Part shown: positions 1-8,466 of the stretch, piece after piece
How positions within the stretch are numbered: the stretch's first letter is position 1
How the letters are laid out: the number at the start of each line of letters is the position of its first letter
Program-made: the position numbers and the translations under genes
Notes under the pieces: generated by a model
Database searches by the model: none
What the model saw: the letters and a program-made list of their open reading frames with translations, nothing else
Told to the model about the DNA's origin: nothing
Assembly (NCBI GenBank): GCA_019749895.1
Contig: JAIEPG010000008.1
Span: 142,988-206,987 of the forward strand
Reading direction: 5' to 3'
DNA from: Candidatus Babeliales bacterium
GTDB lineage: Bacteria; Babelota; Babeliae; Babelales; RVW-14
Length of the DNA: 64,000 bases

Positions 1-1
1 A

Positions 2-313
2 GCTGAAGCAAAACATGCTCAAGCTTTACTCGAATGCGAAAAACTAAATAACAGTCTTGTGATAGAGCCAGAGCACTACGCACCCTGCCAAGAAGAATAT
101 GCACGCTGTGTAGACGCTCTTCACAAAGAAACCCCGGAAGAAATTATAAAAGCCTATGCCCGTCATGCCCACAAATGGGGCGAAGTAAAACCTAATGAAG
201 CTTTATTCAAAGATGCTTGTGTCTATGCACTTTTTGATGAGGCGGTAAAAGGACTAGAAACCGCACAGTCTCGTGTGATAATGACAAGAACGTTAGCTGA
301 ACTGTTTGCGTAA
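2..313 (+). CDS. C-terminal fragment of an unknown, probably helical protein
   Basis: The reading frame is open from the first bases of the window to a TAA at 311-313, so this is the 3' end of a gene that starts upstream. A GTG at 59 could be read as a start, but the 19 codons before it read equally well as protein (Ala, Glu, Lys and Leu-rich) and no ribosome site precedes the GTG. The visible 103 residues are charged and Ala/Glu-rich, look helical, and contain several Cys and His. I recognise no domain. The 86 bases after the stop still look coding in another frame (see next entry), so the gene may be truncated compared with its ancestor. Confidence 0.55.
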   Translation, partial: AEAKHAQALLECEKLNNSLVIEPEHYAPCQEEYARCVDALHKETPEEIIKAYARHAHKWGEVKPNEALFKDACVYALFDEAVKGLETAQSRVIMTRTLAELFA

Positions 314-327
314 AAAACCGTTGTTGA

Positions 328-399
328 AAAAATGCTGATCTTGAATTTGAGACTAACATTGCAAAGGCATGTGCTCTAACAGCAGAAAAAAACGCTTAA
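328..399 (+). pseudogene. Possible decayed 3' end of the preceding gene
   Basis: After the stop at 311-313, frame 1 from 328 reads as a charged, Ala-rich peptide ending in TAA at 397-399, similar in composition to the preceding fragment. An A6 run at 327-332 is where a one-base slip would join the two frames. The in-frame TAA at 311 would still interrupt it. This is seen by eye only and may be chance. Confidence 0.2.
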
Positions 400-444
400 T
401 TAAGCCATTTTTACGACTTATCTTTTGAATATTATTTTTCTCTA

Positions 445-480
445 AAAGAGGCTGTACCAGCAGGTATGGCCTCTTTTTTT
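445..480 (+). terminator. Rho-independent terminator
   Basis: An 8-bp stem (AAAGAGGC at 445-452 with GCCTCTTT at 469-476) encloses a second short pairing (TACC with GGTA) and runs into a T tract. It ends the transcript of the truncated gene at the left edge. Confidence 0.75.
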
Positions 481-515
481 AGTGACTAATGCCAGGTTTA
501 GGCCCAAGAAAGCCC

Positions 516-543
516 TTGTTTTTACCTGAAAGTATGCTATAAT
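516..543 (+). promoter_or_regulatory. Sigma-70-type promoter of the ABC importer operon
   Basis: TTGTTT at 516-521, a 16-nt spacer, and a perfect TATAAT at 538-543. Transcription would start near 550, giving a leader of about 255 nt before the first transporter gene. Confidence 0.6.
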
Positions 544-549
544 TACAAT

Positions 550-705
550 ATGCAAACTAAAATAGGTGTTTTGACCACCACACTCTGTCAAAAAAATTCC
601 ACGGGGGCCCTAGACGGGGTTCTATCTTTCTGCTGCGCATATTTTACGTCCTCATATTGCTATCGTTTTTATACAAACGCTGGGGACTTATTGTATGCGT
701 ACTAA
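550..705 (+). CDS. Candidate 51-codon leader peptide rich in Tyr codons
   Basis: An ATG at 550 opens a frame of 51 codons to a TAA at 703-705. Tyr codons occur at 640, 655, 661, 670, 694 and 700, that is six in the last 21 codons, with two Phe codons among them. The frame overlaps the upstream half (679-686) of the antiterminator proposed in the next entry. The ATG lies almost at the predicted transcription start, so translation would be nearly leaderless; a later TTG at 571 is another option. Leader peptides rich in the regulatory amino acid are the hallmark of ribosome-mediated attenuation, but coding here is an inference. Confidence 0.35.
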   Translation: MQTKIGVLTTTLCQKNSTGALDGVLSFCCAYFTSSYCYRFYTNAGDLLYAY

Positions 706-770
706 TTACTGATTAATACTCGTAAATTTGACTACGTAATCCCCAGCCCAAAAAGCTGGGGATTTTTTTG
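679..770 (+). promoter_or_regulatory. Transcription attenuator: alternative antiterminator and terminator
   Basis: ATCCCCAGC at 739-747 can pair with GCTGGGGAT at 755-763, which is followed by a run of T: a complete intrinsic terminator located only 35 nt before the first transporter gene. The same 3' arm, GCTGGGGA, also occurs at 679-686, so TCCCCAGC at 740-747 can pair there instead and remove the terminator. The upstream copy lies inside the Tyr-rich reading frame. No T-box consensus sequence is visible. The duplicated arm is seen directly; the mechanism and the ligand are inferred. Confidence 0.55.
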
Positions 771-804
771 CCGTCTTTTTATTATTTTTACCAAAGGACC
801 TATC

Positions 805-1785
805 ATGAATATTCGCAAAATGACCGTTGTAATTACTGGAACGCTGGCGCTGTGCGCTCTCGTAATTGCGCTCAAAAGCATGCGGCACAAAACCAAACAT
901 CACTTTACCATTGGCATTATACAAACTGCCTCGCATCCAGCCCTTGATGCTGTTCGCGAAGGCTTTAAACAACAAGCGCTCAAGACTCTTGGCGATGTAG
1001 CATTTGTTGAACAAAATGCGCAAGGCTCCACCAGTACCGCACATTTGATTGCGCAAAGTTTTAACCAGAACAACGCGATTAATTTGGTGCTGGCAATTGC
1101 AACGCCGGCTGCACAAGCAATGGCTGCCATCAACACACAACTGCCAGTGATCTTTGCCGCAGTAACAGACCCGCACGCAGCAGGACTGTGTGGTACTGAG
1201 CAGAAAAATATCTGCGGCGTGACCGACAGCATTGACGTTGCACAACAATGTGCACTCGTGCATCAACTAGCACCGGGGGCACAAAAAGTGGCACTCATTT
1301 TTAACAAGGGCGAGATTAATGCCACCAGCATGGTTGCAAAAATGGAACACGAATTAGCCAAGCTGGGGCTTACGCCAATCATGTGCTGCGTTACCAACGA
1401 ATCAGAAATTCCTGCCGCCACGGCCTCGGCATGCAGCAAAGCAGACGTTCTGCTTGCGCCAATCGACAACACGGTTGCAAGCACTATCGACTTTATTGCG
1501 CAAATGGCACGAACCAAAAAAATCCCCTTGTTTGTCAGCGACAACTTGCTCGTAAAACGAGGAGCACTTGCTGCGCGCGGCGTTGACTACCACACCAGCG
1601 GTATAACGGCAGGCGACCTTGCACACAAAATTTTGGTTGAGCATCAAAAGCCATCACAAACCTCTGCCATTACACCAGCGTGTAAGACAATTTTTATTAA
1701 CAAAAATACTGCTCAAGCGTGCGCCATAACAATCCCACAAGAGCTGAGCAACAATGCCCAAATTATCGAGGTGTGCGATGAATGA
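805..1785 (+). CDS. ABC importer substrate-binding protein, TrpX-like (ABC_sub_bind family)
   Basis: A 326-residue extracytoplasmic binding protein. Residues 7-24 form one hydrophobic segment that acts as a signal or anchor; the Cys at 17 does not sit in a good lipobox. The mature part begins with the typical IGIIQTASHPALDAVREGF stretch and continues with the two-lobe ABC_sub_bind fold (A-T-P-A-A-Q-A, then the FAAVTDPHAAGL segment). Families of this type next to a small permease and an ATPase are predicted to import Trp or Tyr. AAAGGA at 793-798 precedes the ATG. It is first in a three-gene operon and overlaps the permease by 8 nt. A Tyr-rich leader upstream makes an aromatic amino acid the most likely substrate, but this is inference. 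Confidence 0.8.
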   Translation: MNIRKMTVVITGTLALCALVIALKSMRHKTKHHFTIGIIQTASHPALDAVREGFKQQALKTLGDVAFVEQNAQGSTSTAHLIAQSFNQNNAINLVLAIATPAAQAMAAINTQLPVIFAAVTDPHAAGLCGTEQKNICGVTDSIDVAQQCALVHQLAPGAQKVALIFNKGEINATSMVAKMEHELAKLGLTPIMCCVTNESEIPAATASACSKADVLLAPIDNTVASTIDFIAQMARTKKIPLFVSDNLLVKRGALAARGVDYHTSGITAGDLAHKILVEHQKPSQTSAITPACKTIFINKNTAQACAITIPQELSNNAQIIEVCDE

Positions 1786-2617
1786 ACTAACGTTATTAAT
1801 AACCAGCATTGAATGCGGTCTTATTTTTTCACTGCCCGTGCTCGGCATGTTTTTAAGTTCGCGCGTGCTGAAAGTTGACGACATGACGCTTGAAGGAAGC
1901 TTTGGGCTTGGCGGCGCACTGACCGCCCTACTCTTGAGCAACGGCGCAAGCCCACTGATTGCTATACCGTTGGCAATGTTGGCAGCCGGTGTTGCCGGTC
2001 TTATGACTGCGCTGCTGCACACACAACTGCGCCTGCAAGTTTTGATGAGCGGCATTATTGTTACCACCGCACTATTTTCAGTCAACCTTTTGTTGGCGGG
2101 AGCCAATATTTCACTTGCAGCACACCAAACTATTTTTAAACGGTGCGCATTTATTACTGACTACAAGCTGTTGTTTTTAACACTTTTCGCACTGTGTTGC
2201 GTGCTAATCATCAGATGGCTTTTGACAACGCAAGTTGGTTTTTTATTGCAGGCAACGGGACACAACCCACGCGTGGTGCAAGCTTTTGCTAAAAGCCCTT
2301 CTCTCTTTCTCACTATAGGCCTGGTACTTGCTAACATGCTGACCGGCCTTGCTGGCTCGCTGTTGGTGCAATACGTTGGCTTTTTCTCAATTTGGTCCAG
2401 CGTAGGCACTATTATTGTCACACTGGCAGGGCTCATGCTGGCCGACATGCTGAGCACGCGCGTTAACGCAGCACTGATAGCCGGCGCAATTATGTACCAG
2501 CTGGTTATTGCACTCACCTTTGAACTGCAGCTCAACCCAAACTGGAACAAACTGATTACCGCACTGTTTATTGTCACATTGTTGACGGGAAAAAAAATGA
2601 TGGCAGAAAGGAACTAG
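1778..2617 (+). CDS. ABC importer permease, TrpY-like (BPD_transp_2 family)
   Basis: A 279-residue protein that is hydrophobic nearly throughout, with about eight membrane segments. It resembles branched-chain/TrpY-type permeases: an early VDDMTLEGSFGLGG segment, a central QATGHNPRVVQAF loop and the family-like LTGLAGSLLVQYVGFFS segment. The ATG at 1778 is preferred because it follows GAGGTG at 1768 and overlaps the upstream stop, as expected for coupled translation; an in-frame ATG 24 nt earlier lacks a ribosome site. It should form the transmembrane dimer through which the substrate passes. Only 1 nt separates its stop from the ATPase start. Confidence 0.8.
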   Translation: MNELTLLITSIECGLIFSLPVLGMFLSSRVLKVDDMTLEGSFGLGGALTALLLSNGASPLIAIPLAMLAAGVAGLMTALLHTQLRLQVLMSGIIVTTALFSVNLLLAGANISLAAHQTIFKRCAFITDYKLLFLTLFALCCVLIIRWLLTTQVGFLLQATGHNPRVVQAFAKSPSLFLTIGLVLANMLTGLAGSLLVQYVGFFSIWSSVGTIIVTLAGLMLADMLSTRVNAALIAGAIMYQLVIALTFELQLNPNWNKLITALFIVTLLTGKKMMAERN

Positions 2618-2618
2618 C

Positions 2619-3368
2619 ATGATCACACTAAAAAATATCAGTAAAAAACACGGCACAAAAACAGTGCTGACAAACGTACATGCAACTATTGAACGCGGTG
2701 ATTTTATTGTGATTGTGGGCACCAACGGGTCTGGTAAAACAACCTTGTTCGATCTAATCGCCGGCGCACAAGCACCGACTGACGGCACCATCACACTTGA
2801 TAACGCAAACATTACAACAACCGATGAAAAAACACGAGCACGCTGGATGGGCCGACTTTTGCAAAACCCTGAACATAATACCGTTGGCACCATGACAGTG
2901 GCACAAAATCTTGCGCTGGCACTTTTTGCAAAAGCATCAGCAACGTTGGCAGGTGCGCTTAACATAGTAACGCCAGAAGTTATTGATACCATTCACAAAA
3001 ATTACGGCGTTGATCTGAAACCACTATTGCAAACGCTCATGAAATCACTTTCTGGCGGGCAACGCCAACTGATTGCATTTATCATGGCAACACTCACACA
3101 GCCACGCCTGCTGCTTTTGGACGAGCCAACCGCAGCACTGGACCCACAAAGTGCAACCACCTTGTTGTCATGTGCTCATCGTTTTATGCATCAGCACAAC
3201 ATGACCGCGTTGCTCATTACACACGACCCACAGATTGCGTTAACGCTGGGTAATAAGTTGTGGTTGGTTAAAAACGGAACGGTTACCGTATTTGATCAGG
3301 AAACAAAAAAGAATCTCAACCCGCACGATTTGATTGGCAGTATTGATTATGCAAAAATAATCGCATAA
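2619..3368 (+). CDS. ABC importer ATPase, TrpZ-like
   Basis: A 249-residue nucleotide-binding subunit that powers the importer from the cytoplasmic side. It has the Walker A loop GTNGSGKTT (residues 34-42), a Q loop near LLQNPE, the signature LSGGQRQ, Walker B LLLLDEPTAALD and the switch His in LLITHD. Its length is normal for a stand-alone ATPase. AAAGGA lies inside the last codons of the permease gene. It is the last gene of the operon and ends before a very strong hairpin. Confidence 0.88.
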   Translation: MITLKNISKKHGTKTVLTNVHATIERGDFIVIVGTNGSGKTTLFDLIAGAQAPTDGTITLDNANITTTDEKTRARWMGRLLQNPEHNTVGTMTVAQNLALALFAKASATLAGALNIVTPEVIDTIHKNYGVDLKPLLQTLMKSLSGGQRQLIAFIMATLTQPRLLLLDEPTAALDPQSATTLLSCAHRFMHQHNMTALLITHDPQIALTLGNKLWLVKNGTVTVFDQETKKNLNPHDLIGSIDYAKIIA

Positions 3369-3383
3369 CAATTTATTGGTAAA

Positions 3384-3439
3384 TAATTTAAGCAAGAAGG
3401 GGCTGCATATTTTTATGCAGCCCCTTCTTGCTTAAATTA
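3384..3439. terminator. Bidirectional terminator with a 26-bp perfect stem
   Basis: The left arm 3384-3409 and right arm 3414-3439 are perfect reverse complements around a TTTT loop, with A/T-rich ends on both sides. It lies between the convergent ABC ATPase and J-domain genes and can serve both. Confidence 0.85.
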
Positions 3440-3448
3440 TATCTTTAT

Positions 3449-4465
3449 TTATTCGTATCTTTGTTCTTGTTTTACTGGCGGTACAAGTCGATCATACGCA
3501 GCTTTCATTTCTTTAAACTGCTCTGCAGCCTCCGGCGCTTTATTTCTGTCGGGATGAAGCTTCAATGCCCGCACTCGATATGCCTTTTTAATTTGTGCCT
3601 CAGTCGCACCTGCAGCCAAACCTAATGCCTCAAGGTCTTGAAGACGCTCTTCTTGGGTGTAAGGCTTTGGAAAGTCAAAACCACCATGGCGACCATAACC
3701 ACGATCATAATCATAGTTATAATCATCGTCATAATCCCAATACCTCTTCCGAGAATTTTTTTTAAAAGCTTGATCAGCGGCTACTGCAAACTTAGTAAAA
3801 TCATTACCAACAGAATAAAAATTTACTACAGCAGCCAAAGCAAATAAAATAGGCTTAATCGATTTTTTATCAGCAACAAAAAACTCAGTACCACAACGAG
3901 AAAGAGAAGAAACCCCTCTAAACCATTCACGTAACAATCGATCTTCTGCTTTGTCATGCTCACCACCAATCACTGTCAAACTACATATGAATTCTACAAC
4001 AGTAGTTAAGTAAGCAATTTTACTAGTACTCTTGATATCTTCTTGGTCAATAATAGCTCCAATATCATGGGCAAGTATTTCGGCTTGTTCTTCGTGCTTT
4101 TCTTGATTGTCTTTTATTAATGAATACAGCCAATCGACCAAGGTATAAGCATCATACGCCGCCCAAGGATAGGTATAAAGACAACGCTCATTCTTTCTGT
4201 TGCTATACAAATCAAAAGCGCCATTCACCAAGCCAAGCGCACTGGCAATTGCTCTATTTTTTTGCGCTAGCTTTGGATCACTTTGTACATGATAAAGAGC
4301 TGCCACAGCAAAAGGAAAGCGCAACAACAATGCTGCCACTTGAGCTTGTTGAACAGATGTTAAGGGTTTAATTTTTTCGCGAGGGCGACCTGCTGCATGC
4401 ATAGTACCAGCAACAAGAGTACTAAGCAAAACAACAGTTAAGCTCAATCTTTTGGAGACATTCAT
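3449..4465 (-). CDS. Exported protein with a C-terminal J domain
   Basis: A 338-residue protein with a classic signal peptide (residues 1-25, ending AGTMHA-A). The central part is helical and unrecognised, with conserved-looking [21 protein letters not shown] and a Cys-containing helix. A Tyr/Asp/Gly-rich linker (about 245-265) leads to a J domain at about 274-330 that contains the HPD tripeptide needed to stimulate Hsp70 ATPase. Known J domains act on DnaK in the cytoplasm, so a signal peptide on one is odd: it may face the periplasm, surface or host. The last residues are charged. No strong ribosome site precedes the ATG. The 111 nt between this gene and the FAS1 gene show no clear terminator. 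Confidence 0.75.
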   Translation of the reverse strand: MNVSKRLSLTVVLLSTLVAGTMHAAGRPREKIKPLTSVQQAQVAALLLRFPFAVAALYHVQSDPKLAQKNRAIASALGLVNGAFDLYSNRKNERCLYTYPWAAYDAYTLVDWLYSLIKDNQEKHEEQAEILAHDIGAIIDQEDIKSTSKIAYLTTVVEFICSLTVIGGEHDKAEDRLLREWFRGVSSLSRCGTEFFVADKKSIKPILFALAAVVNFYSVGNDFTKFAVAADQAFKKNSRKRYWDYDDDYNYDYDRGYGRHGGFDFPKPYTQEERLQDLEALGLAAGATEAQIKKAYRVRALKLHPDRNKAPEAAEQFKEMKAAYDRLVPPVKQEQRYE

Positions 4466-4576
4466 AGGATGCTACTTTCTAAAAAAAGCCTTTATCTACA
4501 ACAAAAACGTATCGAAGAGTGTAGCAAAAAAGACTTTTTGGTCAAATGCCTCTCAAATATCAAGAACCGCAATCAA

Positions 4577-5146
4577 CTATCTACCTGCTTGACTTGCAAC
4601 CGCAGGAACTCGTAAATATTCTTTAAGTTCGGGATTAATTAAAACCTCATCAATAACATAGACTCTGCCGTTAACTAATTCAACAGAGTAAAGCGGCTTG
4701 GGAATGTCTTTGAGCAAAAGATTTTTTTTCGTCAGCGTATTTAAATAACGACGAGGCCCTTCTTTCAACGCTCGTCGAGAAACATTGTCTGGAACAATAT
4801 GATACTCAACAAATTTTTCAAGGAGATTTTTTTTGACTGCATCATCGGTCCTAAGCAAACCAAGCATACCAAAGCGAATTAAGGCATCGTCAGTTGGCAA
4901 AAACAACGTATATTTACCATCGTTTCCACCAATTAAATTATTTTTCCCCAATTTGATATCAAGCTTTAACTCATCCAAAAGAGCATACATTTGCTTAAAT
5001 GTACCAGGACGCTCAACAAAACCCATAATCGTTGACTCACGATTTGGTATTGGCTTTTCAAAAAGAGGATTGATATCACGCGGATCGCGGGGGGCTGCTT
5101 GCAAATGAGCGAAAATCAAGAGCATCAGAAATAAATATTGCTTCAT
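4577..5146 (-). CDS. Exported FAS1 (fasciclin) domain protein
   Basis: A 189-residue protein with a signal peptide (residues 1-17, cleaved after LQA) and one FAS1 domain (about 35-180). Family hallmarks are YTLFLPTDDAL in the first half and YHIVP in the second, with a final strand VYVIDEVL. FAS1 domains mediate adhesion or polysaccharide contact outside the cell. I chose the ATG at 5144-5146 because AAAGGA then sits 8 nt upstream; the ATG three codons earlier overlaps that site. It is followed by the J-domain gene in the same direction. Confidence 0.8.
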   Translation of the reverse strand: MKQYLFLMLLIFAHLQAAPRDPRDINPLFEKPIPNRESTIMGFVERPGTFKQMYALLDELKLDIKLGKNNLIGGNDGKYTLFLPTDDALIRFGMLGLLRTDDAVKKNLLEKFVEYHIVPDNVSRRALKEGPRRYLNTLTKKNLLLKDIPKPLYSVELVNGRVYVIDEVLINPELKEYLRVPAVASQAGR

Positions 5147-5171
5147 AGTACTCATCCTTTTTTTTGAGTTC

Positions 5172-6374
5172 TTACAAAGAATTACTCATCATTTGAACAC
5201 TTTGAGAAATATTTTTTCGTATAAAATAATCTTGCAAACGCTTAATACCCTCAACTACTACTTCAGGATCGCGCGCGTAACAAAACCGTACAAACGGTTT
5301 TGCCGTTTGCCCAAAGTCACAACCTGGCGCCATAGCAATTTTTGCTTCTTGCAAAATGTTCATTACCAACTCAAAACTATCTTCTTGTTGGGTTTTGAAA
5401 AATAAGTAAAAACCCGCCGTTGGCTTAACGTAACTCACAATGCCTTGCTCTTGCAGTAAATCAAAAAAAGCACAGGCAAGATCGCGACTTTTTTTTACCT
5501 GATCAAATGAGCGTGGAATAATATCATTTTTGTGCTCAAGGCCATAAAGCGCGGCATATTGCCCAATAACACTGGGACAATTGAATGCACAACCTTGCAT
5601 CACAGAAATTGACTTAATTAAACGAAATGGCGCTACAAGAAAACCAACACGCCAACCACTCATACCAAGACTTTTTGAAAAAGAACCAACACGCAAAACA
5701 CGATCAGACTGTGGAATAAGCGGTGTGCTTGAATAAAATTGTCCTTCAAAAATAAAGTCATCGTACACTTCGTCAACAACTAAATAAATATTATGAAGCT
5801 CGGCAATTCTTCTCAACTGCTCAAGCTCTTCACGAGACAACACCGTACCACAGGGATTTGATGGGTTTGAAAGTATCAACATTTTGGTGTGTGGTGTAAT
5901 GGCCTGTTCAATAACGCTCACATCAAGCACCCATTGCTGCTCACCTTGAATCTTTTTCATTTCAAACGCAGGCACAAATACCGGCACTGCTTTGGAAAAT
6001 TTTACAATGCTTTCATAAACGGGATAGGACGGTTCAAGTAAAATAACTTCGTCACCAGCACTTAAAAGTGTCAATGCTAAACACGTCAAAGCACCACTAC
6101 CCCCATGAGTAATCATCACATTATCAATGCCAATTGGGCTTTGATACTCACTTGCCAACATTTCCGCAATTTTTTTGCGTAATGGCAAAATACCCAAAGC
6201 ATCTTGATAATAATCAGCTTTGTCAGTCTGCAAAATTTGTTGAGCATATTCTTTTATAGATGCATCAATACCACCACGCAAACGTAAGGCTCCTTGAGCA
6301 AAAGACAAGTATCCTTCATTATTGCGCACAACAGATTCAATTCTTTTCAACTCAGGCATACTTAACTCAATCAT
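5172..6374 (-). CDS. PLP-dependent aminotransferase, class I/II
   Basis: A 400-residue fold-type I aminotransferase of the aspartate aminotransferase-like group. Visible hallmarks: the phosphate loop THGGSGAL (89-96), the SNPSNPCG motif with the cofactor Asn at 173, DEVYDDF with Asp201, the Schiff-base Lys234 in SFSKSLGMSGWRVGF, and the substrate Arg in FVRFCYA. It transfers amino groups between an amino acid and a 2-oxo acid in the cytoplasm; the exact substrate cannot be read. Its ATG overlaps the stop of the VTT gene (ATGA), and AAAGGAG precedes it, so the two are translationally coupled. Confidence 0.85.
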   Translation of the reverse strand: MIELSMPELKRIESVVRNNEGYLSFAQGALRLRGGIDASIKEYAQQILQTDKADYYQDALGILPLRKKIAEMLASEYQSPIGIDNVMITHGGSGALTCLALTLLSAGDEVILLEPSYPVYESIVKFSKAVPVFVPAFEMKKIQGEQQWVLDVSVIEQAITPHTKMLILSNPSNPCGTVLSREELEQLRRIAELHNIYLVVDEVYDDFIFEGQFYSSTPLIPQSDRVLRVGSFSKSLGMSGWRVGFLVAPFRLIKSISVMQGCAFNCPSVIGQYAALYGLEHKNDIIPRSFDQVKKSRDLACAFFDLLQEQGIVSYVKPTAGFYLFFKTQQEDSFELVMNILQEAKIAMAPGCDFGQTAKPFVRFCYARDPEVVVEGIKRLQDYFIRKNISQSVQMMSNSL

Positions 6375-6958
6375 ATGGCTCCTTTAAAGACGCTACAGCT
6401 CAAAATGAGCAAAATGGTGAATGCTACCACGAGGTAATTAAAATAGTCATCAATAAATCTCTTAATTGCTACCCCCCACTTACGAATGGCACCCGCAACT
6501 AAAAAGAATCGTGCCCCGCGCGCAAGAATAGAATACCCCACAAAGGGCATAAACGGTAATTTACAAAAACCAGCAGAAATTGTCACTGCTTTGTAAGGAA
6601 TGGGGGTAAAGCCGGCTATAAATACAGCCCATGACTCATACAAGGAATATTGTGCAACAACATGATTAAATGTTGCTTCAGAAATAATCCACGAAACTAA
6701 TTTAAAACCAATACTATCCCACAATGTTGAGCCAATTAAATAACCAAACATGCCACCCAGCACCGAAGCAACAGTTGCAACGCTTGCGTAAAAAAATGAA
6801 CGCTTGCGATTATGCACACAAAAAAGAATGAGTAATGGGTCTACAGGAATAAAGAAAAATGAAGATTCAATAAAAAAGAGACCAAACAACCACCAGTTGG
6901 CATGAGGATGTTCAACTTTACTACCCATCCAATCATAAATTCGTTTGATCCACTTCAT
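6371..6958 (-). CDS. DedA/VTT-domain membrane protein (YqaA-like)
   Basis: A 195-residue membrane protein with about four to five hydrophobic segments. The stretch FIAGFTPIPYKAVTISAG is the VTT/DedA signature; relatives scramble or carry lipids such as undecaprenyl phosphate across the membrane. The conserved early FFFIPVDPLLILF part matches the YqaA subgroup. AAAGGAGAG lies 8 nt before the ATG. It overlaps the aminotransferase gene by 4 nt. Confidence 0.8.
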   Translation of the reverse strand: MKWIKRIYDWMGSKVEHPHANWWLFGLFFIESSFFFIPVDPLLILFCVHNRKRSFFYASVATVASVLGGMFGYLIGSTLWDSIGFKLVSWIISEATFNHVVAQYSLYESWAVFIAGFTPIPYKAVTISAGFCKLPFMPFVGYSILARGARFFLVAGAIRKWGVAIKRFIDDYFNYLVVAFTILLILSCSVFKGAI

Positions 6959-7013
6959 TACTACTACTCTCCTTTTGTTTCAAATATGTCTGACAAGCAT
7001 GCTTTATGAAGCG

Positions 7014-8324
7014 CTATCCCTTTAATTTTTGATCAAGATACTCTTGCAGCTTATCAATAGCTATACGCTCTTGTTGCAGTGTATCGCGATCACGCGCGGT
7101 AACTTTACCATCTTCAAGACTATCAAAGTCAAAAGTAAAACAAACCGGCGTTCCAATTTCGTCTTGACGGCGATAACGCTTACCAATAGAACCTGATTCA
7201 TCAAGCTGTACGCGATAGCCGTTCTTTTTCAAATCAAGGTAGATTTTGCTTGTCTGCTCTTTTAATTTGTTGGTCAACGGCAAAATTGCAGCCGTAACTG
7301 GTGCCACAGCGGGATGAAAGCGTAACACAGTACGCACTTCGCCGTCAACTTCATCTTCATGATACGCGTCAAACAACAACGTTAAGAAAAGACGGTCAAC
7401 ACCAACTGAGCACTCAACAACGTGCGGAACATATGATGTTTTTGTTTCTTCATCAAATACCGCCAGCTCTTTGCCAGAAAATTGTGAATGGCGCGAAAGG
7501 TCAAAGTCAGTGCGGTTTGCAATACCTTCAAGCTCTTTCCAGCCGAATGGGAAGTTGTATTCAACATCGGTACAACATTTAGAATAATGTGAGAGTTCGT
7601 CTGCTGCATGCGGACGCAAACGAATTTTGTCTTTGTTCAAGCCAATTTGCTCATAAAAAGCTTTACGGCGCTCAAGCCAGGTTTCAAAAAACGCATCAGC
7701 TTGCTCACCCTTGCAAAAAAATTCGATCTCCATTTGCTCAAACTCACGCATGCGGAACAAAAATTGTTTTGGGGTAATTTCATTACGAAACGCTTTACCA
7801 ATTTGCGCAATACCAAAAGGTATTTTGACGCGATTACTGGTAAAAACATTTTTGAAATTGATAAAGATTGCTTGAGCAGTTTCTGGGCGCAAATAAGCTT
7901 TGCTTGCCGCAACCGCACCAAGATTAGTTTCGAACATTAATTGGAATTGTCGAACGTCAGTCCAGTTTTTAACGCCACAGGAAGGACAAGGACGCGCAAT
8001 ATCAAAGCCCTCTTCGTCTGACCGAAAGCGCTTTTTGCAGTTCAAGCAGTCAACCATTGGGTCGCTGAAATTTTCAAGATGTCCCGATGCCTGCCACACA
8101 GATTCAGGCCCCAAAATGGAACCATCAAGCAACAGTACTTCTTCTGGCCAGCTTGTCATGTTTTTAAGCCAGGCAGCCTTGATATTCTGTTTAAGTTGAA
8201 CGCCTAAAGGACCAAAATCATACACACCGTTCAAGCCAGAATAAATTTCAGCAGCTTGAAACACAAACCCTCTTCGTTTACACAAGGCGGTGATTTTGTC
8301 TAGGGTAACCGGCGCGCTCGACAT
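7014..8324 (-). CDS. glyQS: Glycine--tRNA ligase, dimeric class II type
   Basis: A 436-residue enzyme that charges tRNA-Gly. It is the alpha2 archaeal/eukaryotic and Gram-positive-like type, not the tetrameric GlyQ/GlyS type. It begins with the CKRRGFVFQAAEIYSGLNG segment and has motif 2 (FRNEITPKQFLFRMREFEQ), the ELEGIANRTDFDLSRH segment and motif 3-like CSVGVDRLFLTLL. A CxxC pair near residue 95 (DCLNCKKRF) and a second (CPSCG) form a likely zinc knuckle. The C-terminal anticodon-binding domain ends with RDTLQQERI. GAAGGA is 8 nt before the ATG. Confidence 0.93.
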   Translation of the reverse strand: MSSAPVTLDKITALCKRRGFVFQAAEIYSGLNGVYDFGPLGVQLKQNIKAAWLKNMTSWPEEVLLLDGSILGPESVWQASGHLENFSDPMVDCLNCKKRFRSDEEGFDIARPCPSCGVKNWTDVRQFQLMFETNLGAVAASKAYLRPETAQAIFINFKNVFTSNRVKIPFGIAQIGKAFRNEITPKQFLFRMREFEQMEIEFFCKGEQADAFFETWLERRKAFYEQIGLNKDKIRLRPHAADELSHYSKCCTDVEYNFPFGWKELEGIANRTDFDLSRHSQFSGKELAVFDEETKTSYVPHVVECSVGVDRLFLTLLFDAYHEDEVDGEVRTVLRFHPAVAPVTAAILPLTNKLKEQTSKIYLDLKKNGYRVQLDESGSIGKRYRRQDEIGTPVCFTFDFDSLEDGKVTARDRDTLQQERIAIDKLQEYLDQKLKG

Positions 8325-8413
8325 AGAAAATATCCTTCTTAAAATCGATGATTTTGATTTTTGTTTTCAGATAAACAAAGGTACCGTTATTTCAATTTTC
8401 TGGCAAGTGCATT

Positions 8414-8443
8414 AAAAAAGCCGGGCTTTCACCCGGCTTTTTT
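8414..8443. terminator. Bidirectional intrinsic terminator
   Basis: GCCGGG at 8420-8425 pairs with CCCGGC at 8432-8437, flanked by six A on the left and T on the right. It lies downstream of the exported protein gene on the minus strand and upstream of glyQS. Confidence 0.8.
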
Positions 8444-8466
8444 TAAATCACTAATAGTCTGTCAAA

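Noticed and set aside
550..770. T-box riboswitch as the control of the ABC importer
   Set aside because: No T-box consensus (the GGN-ACC-GCG-like bulge sequence) could be found in the leader; the duplicated arm fits leader-peptide attenuation better.
706..1266. A 186-codon minus-strand frame opposite the substrate-binding protein gene
   Set aside because: It overlaps the attenuator and the well-supported TrpX-like gene, and its Cys-rich sequence resembles no protein.
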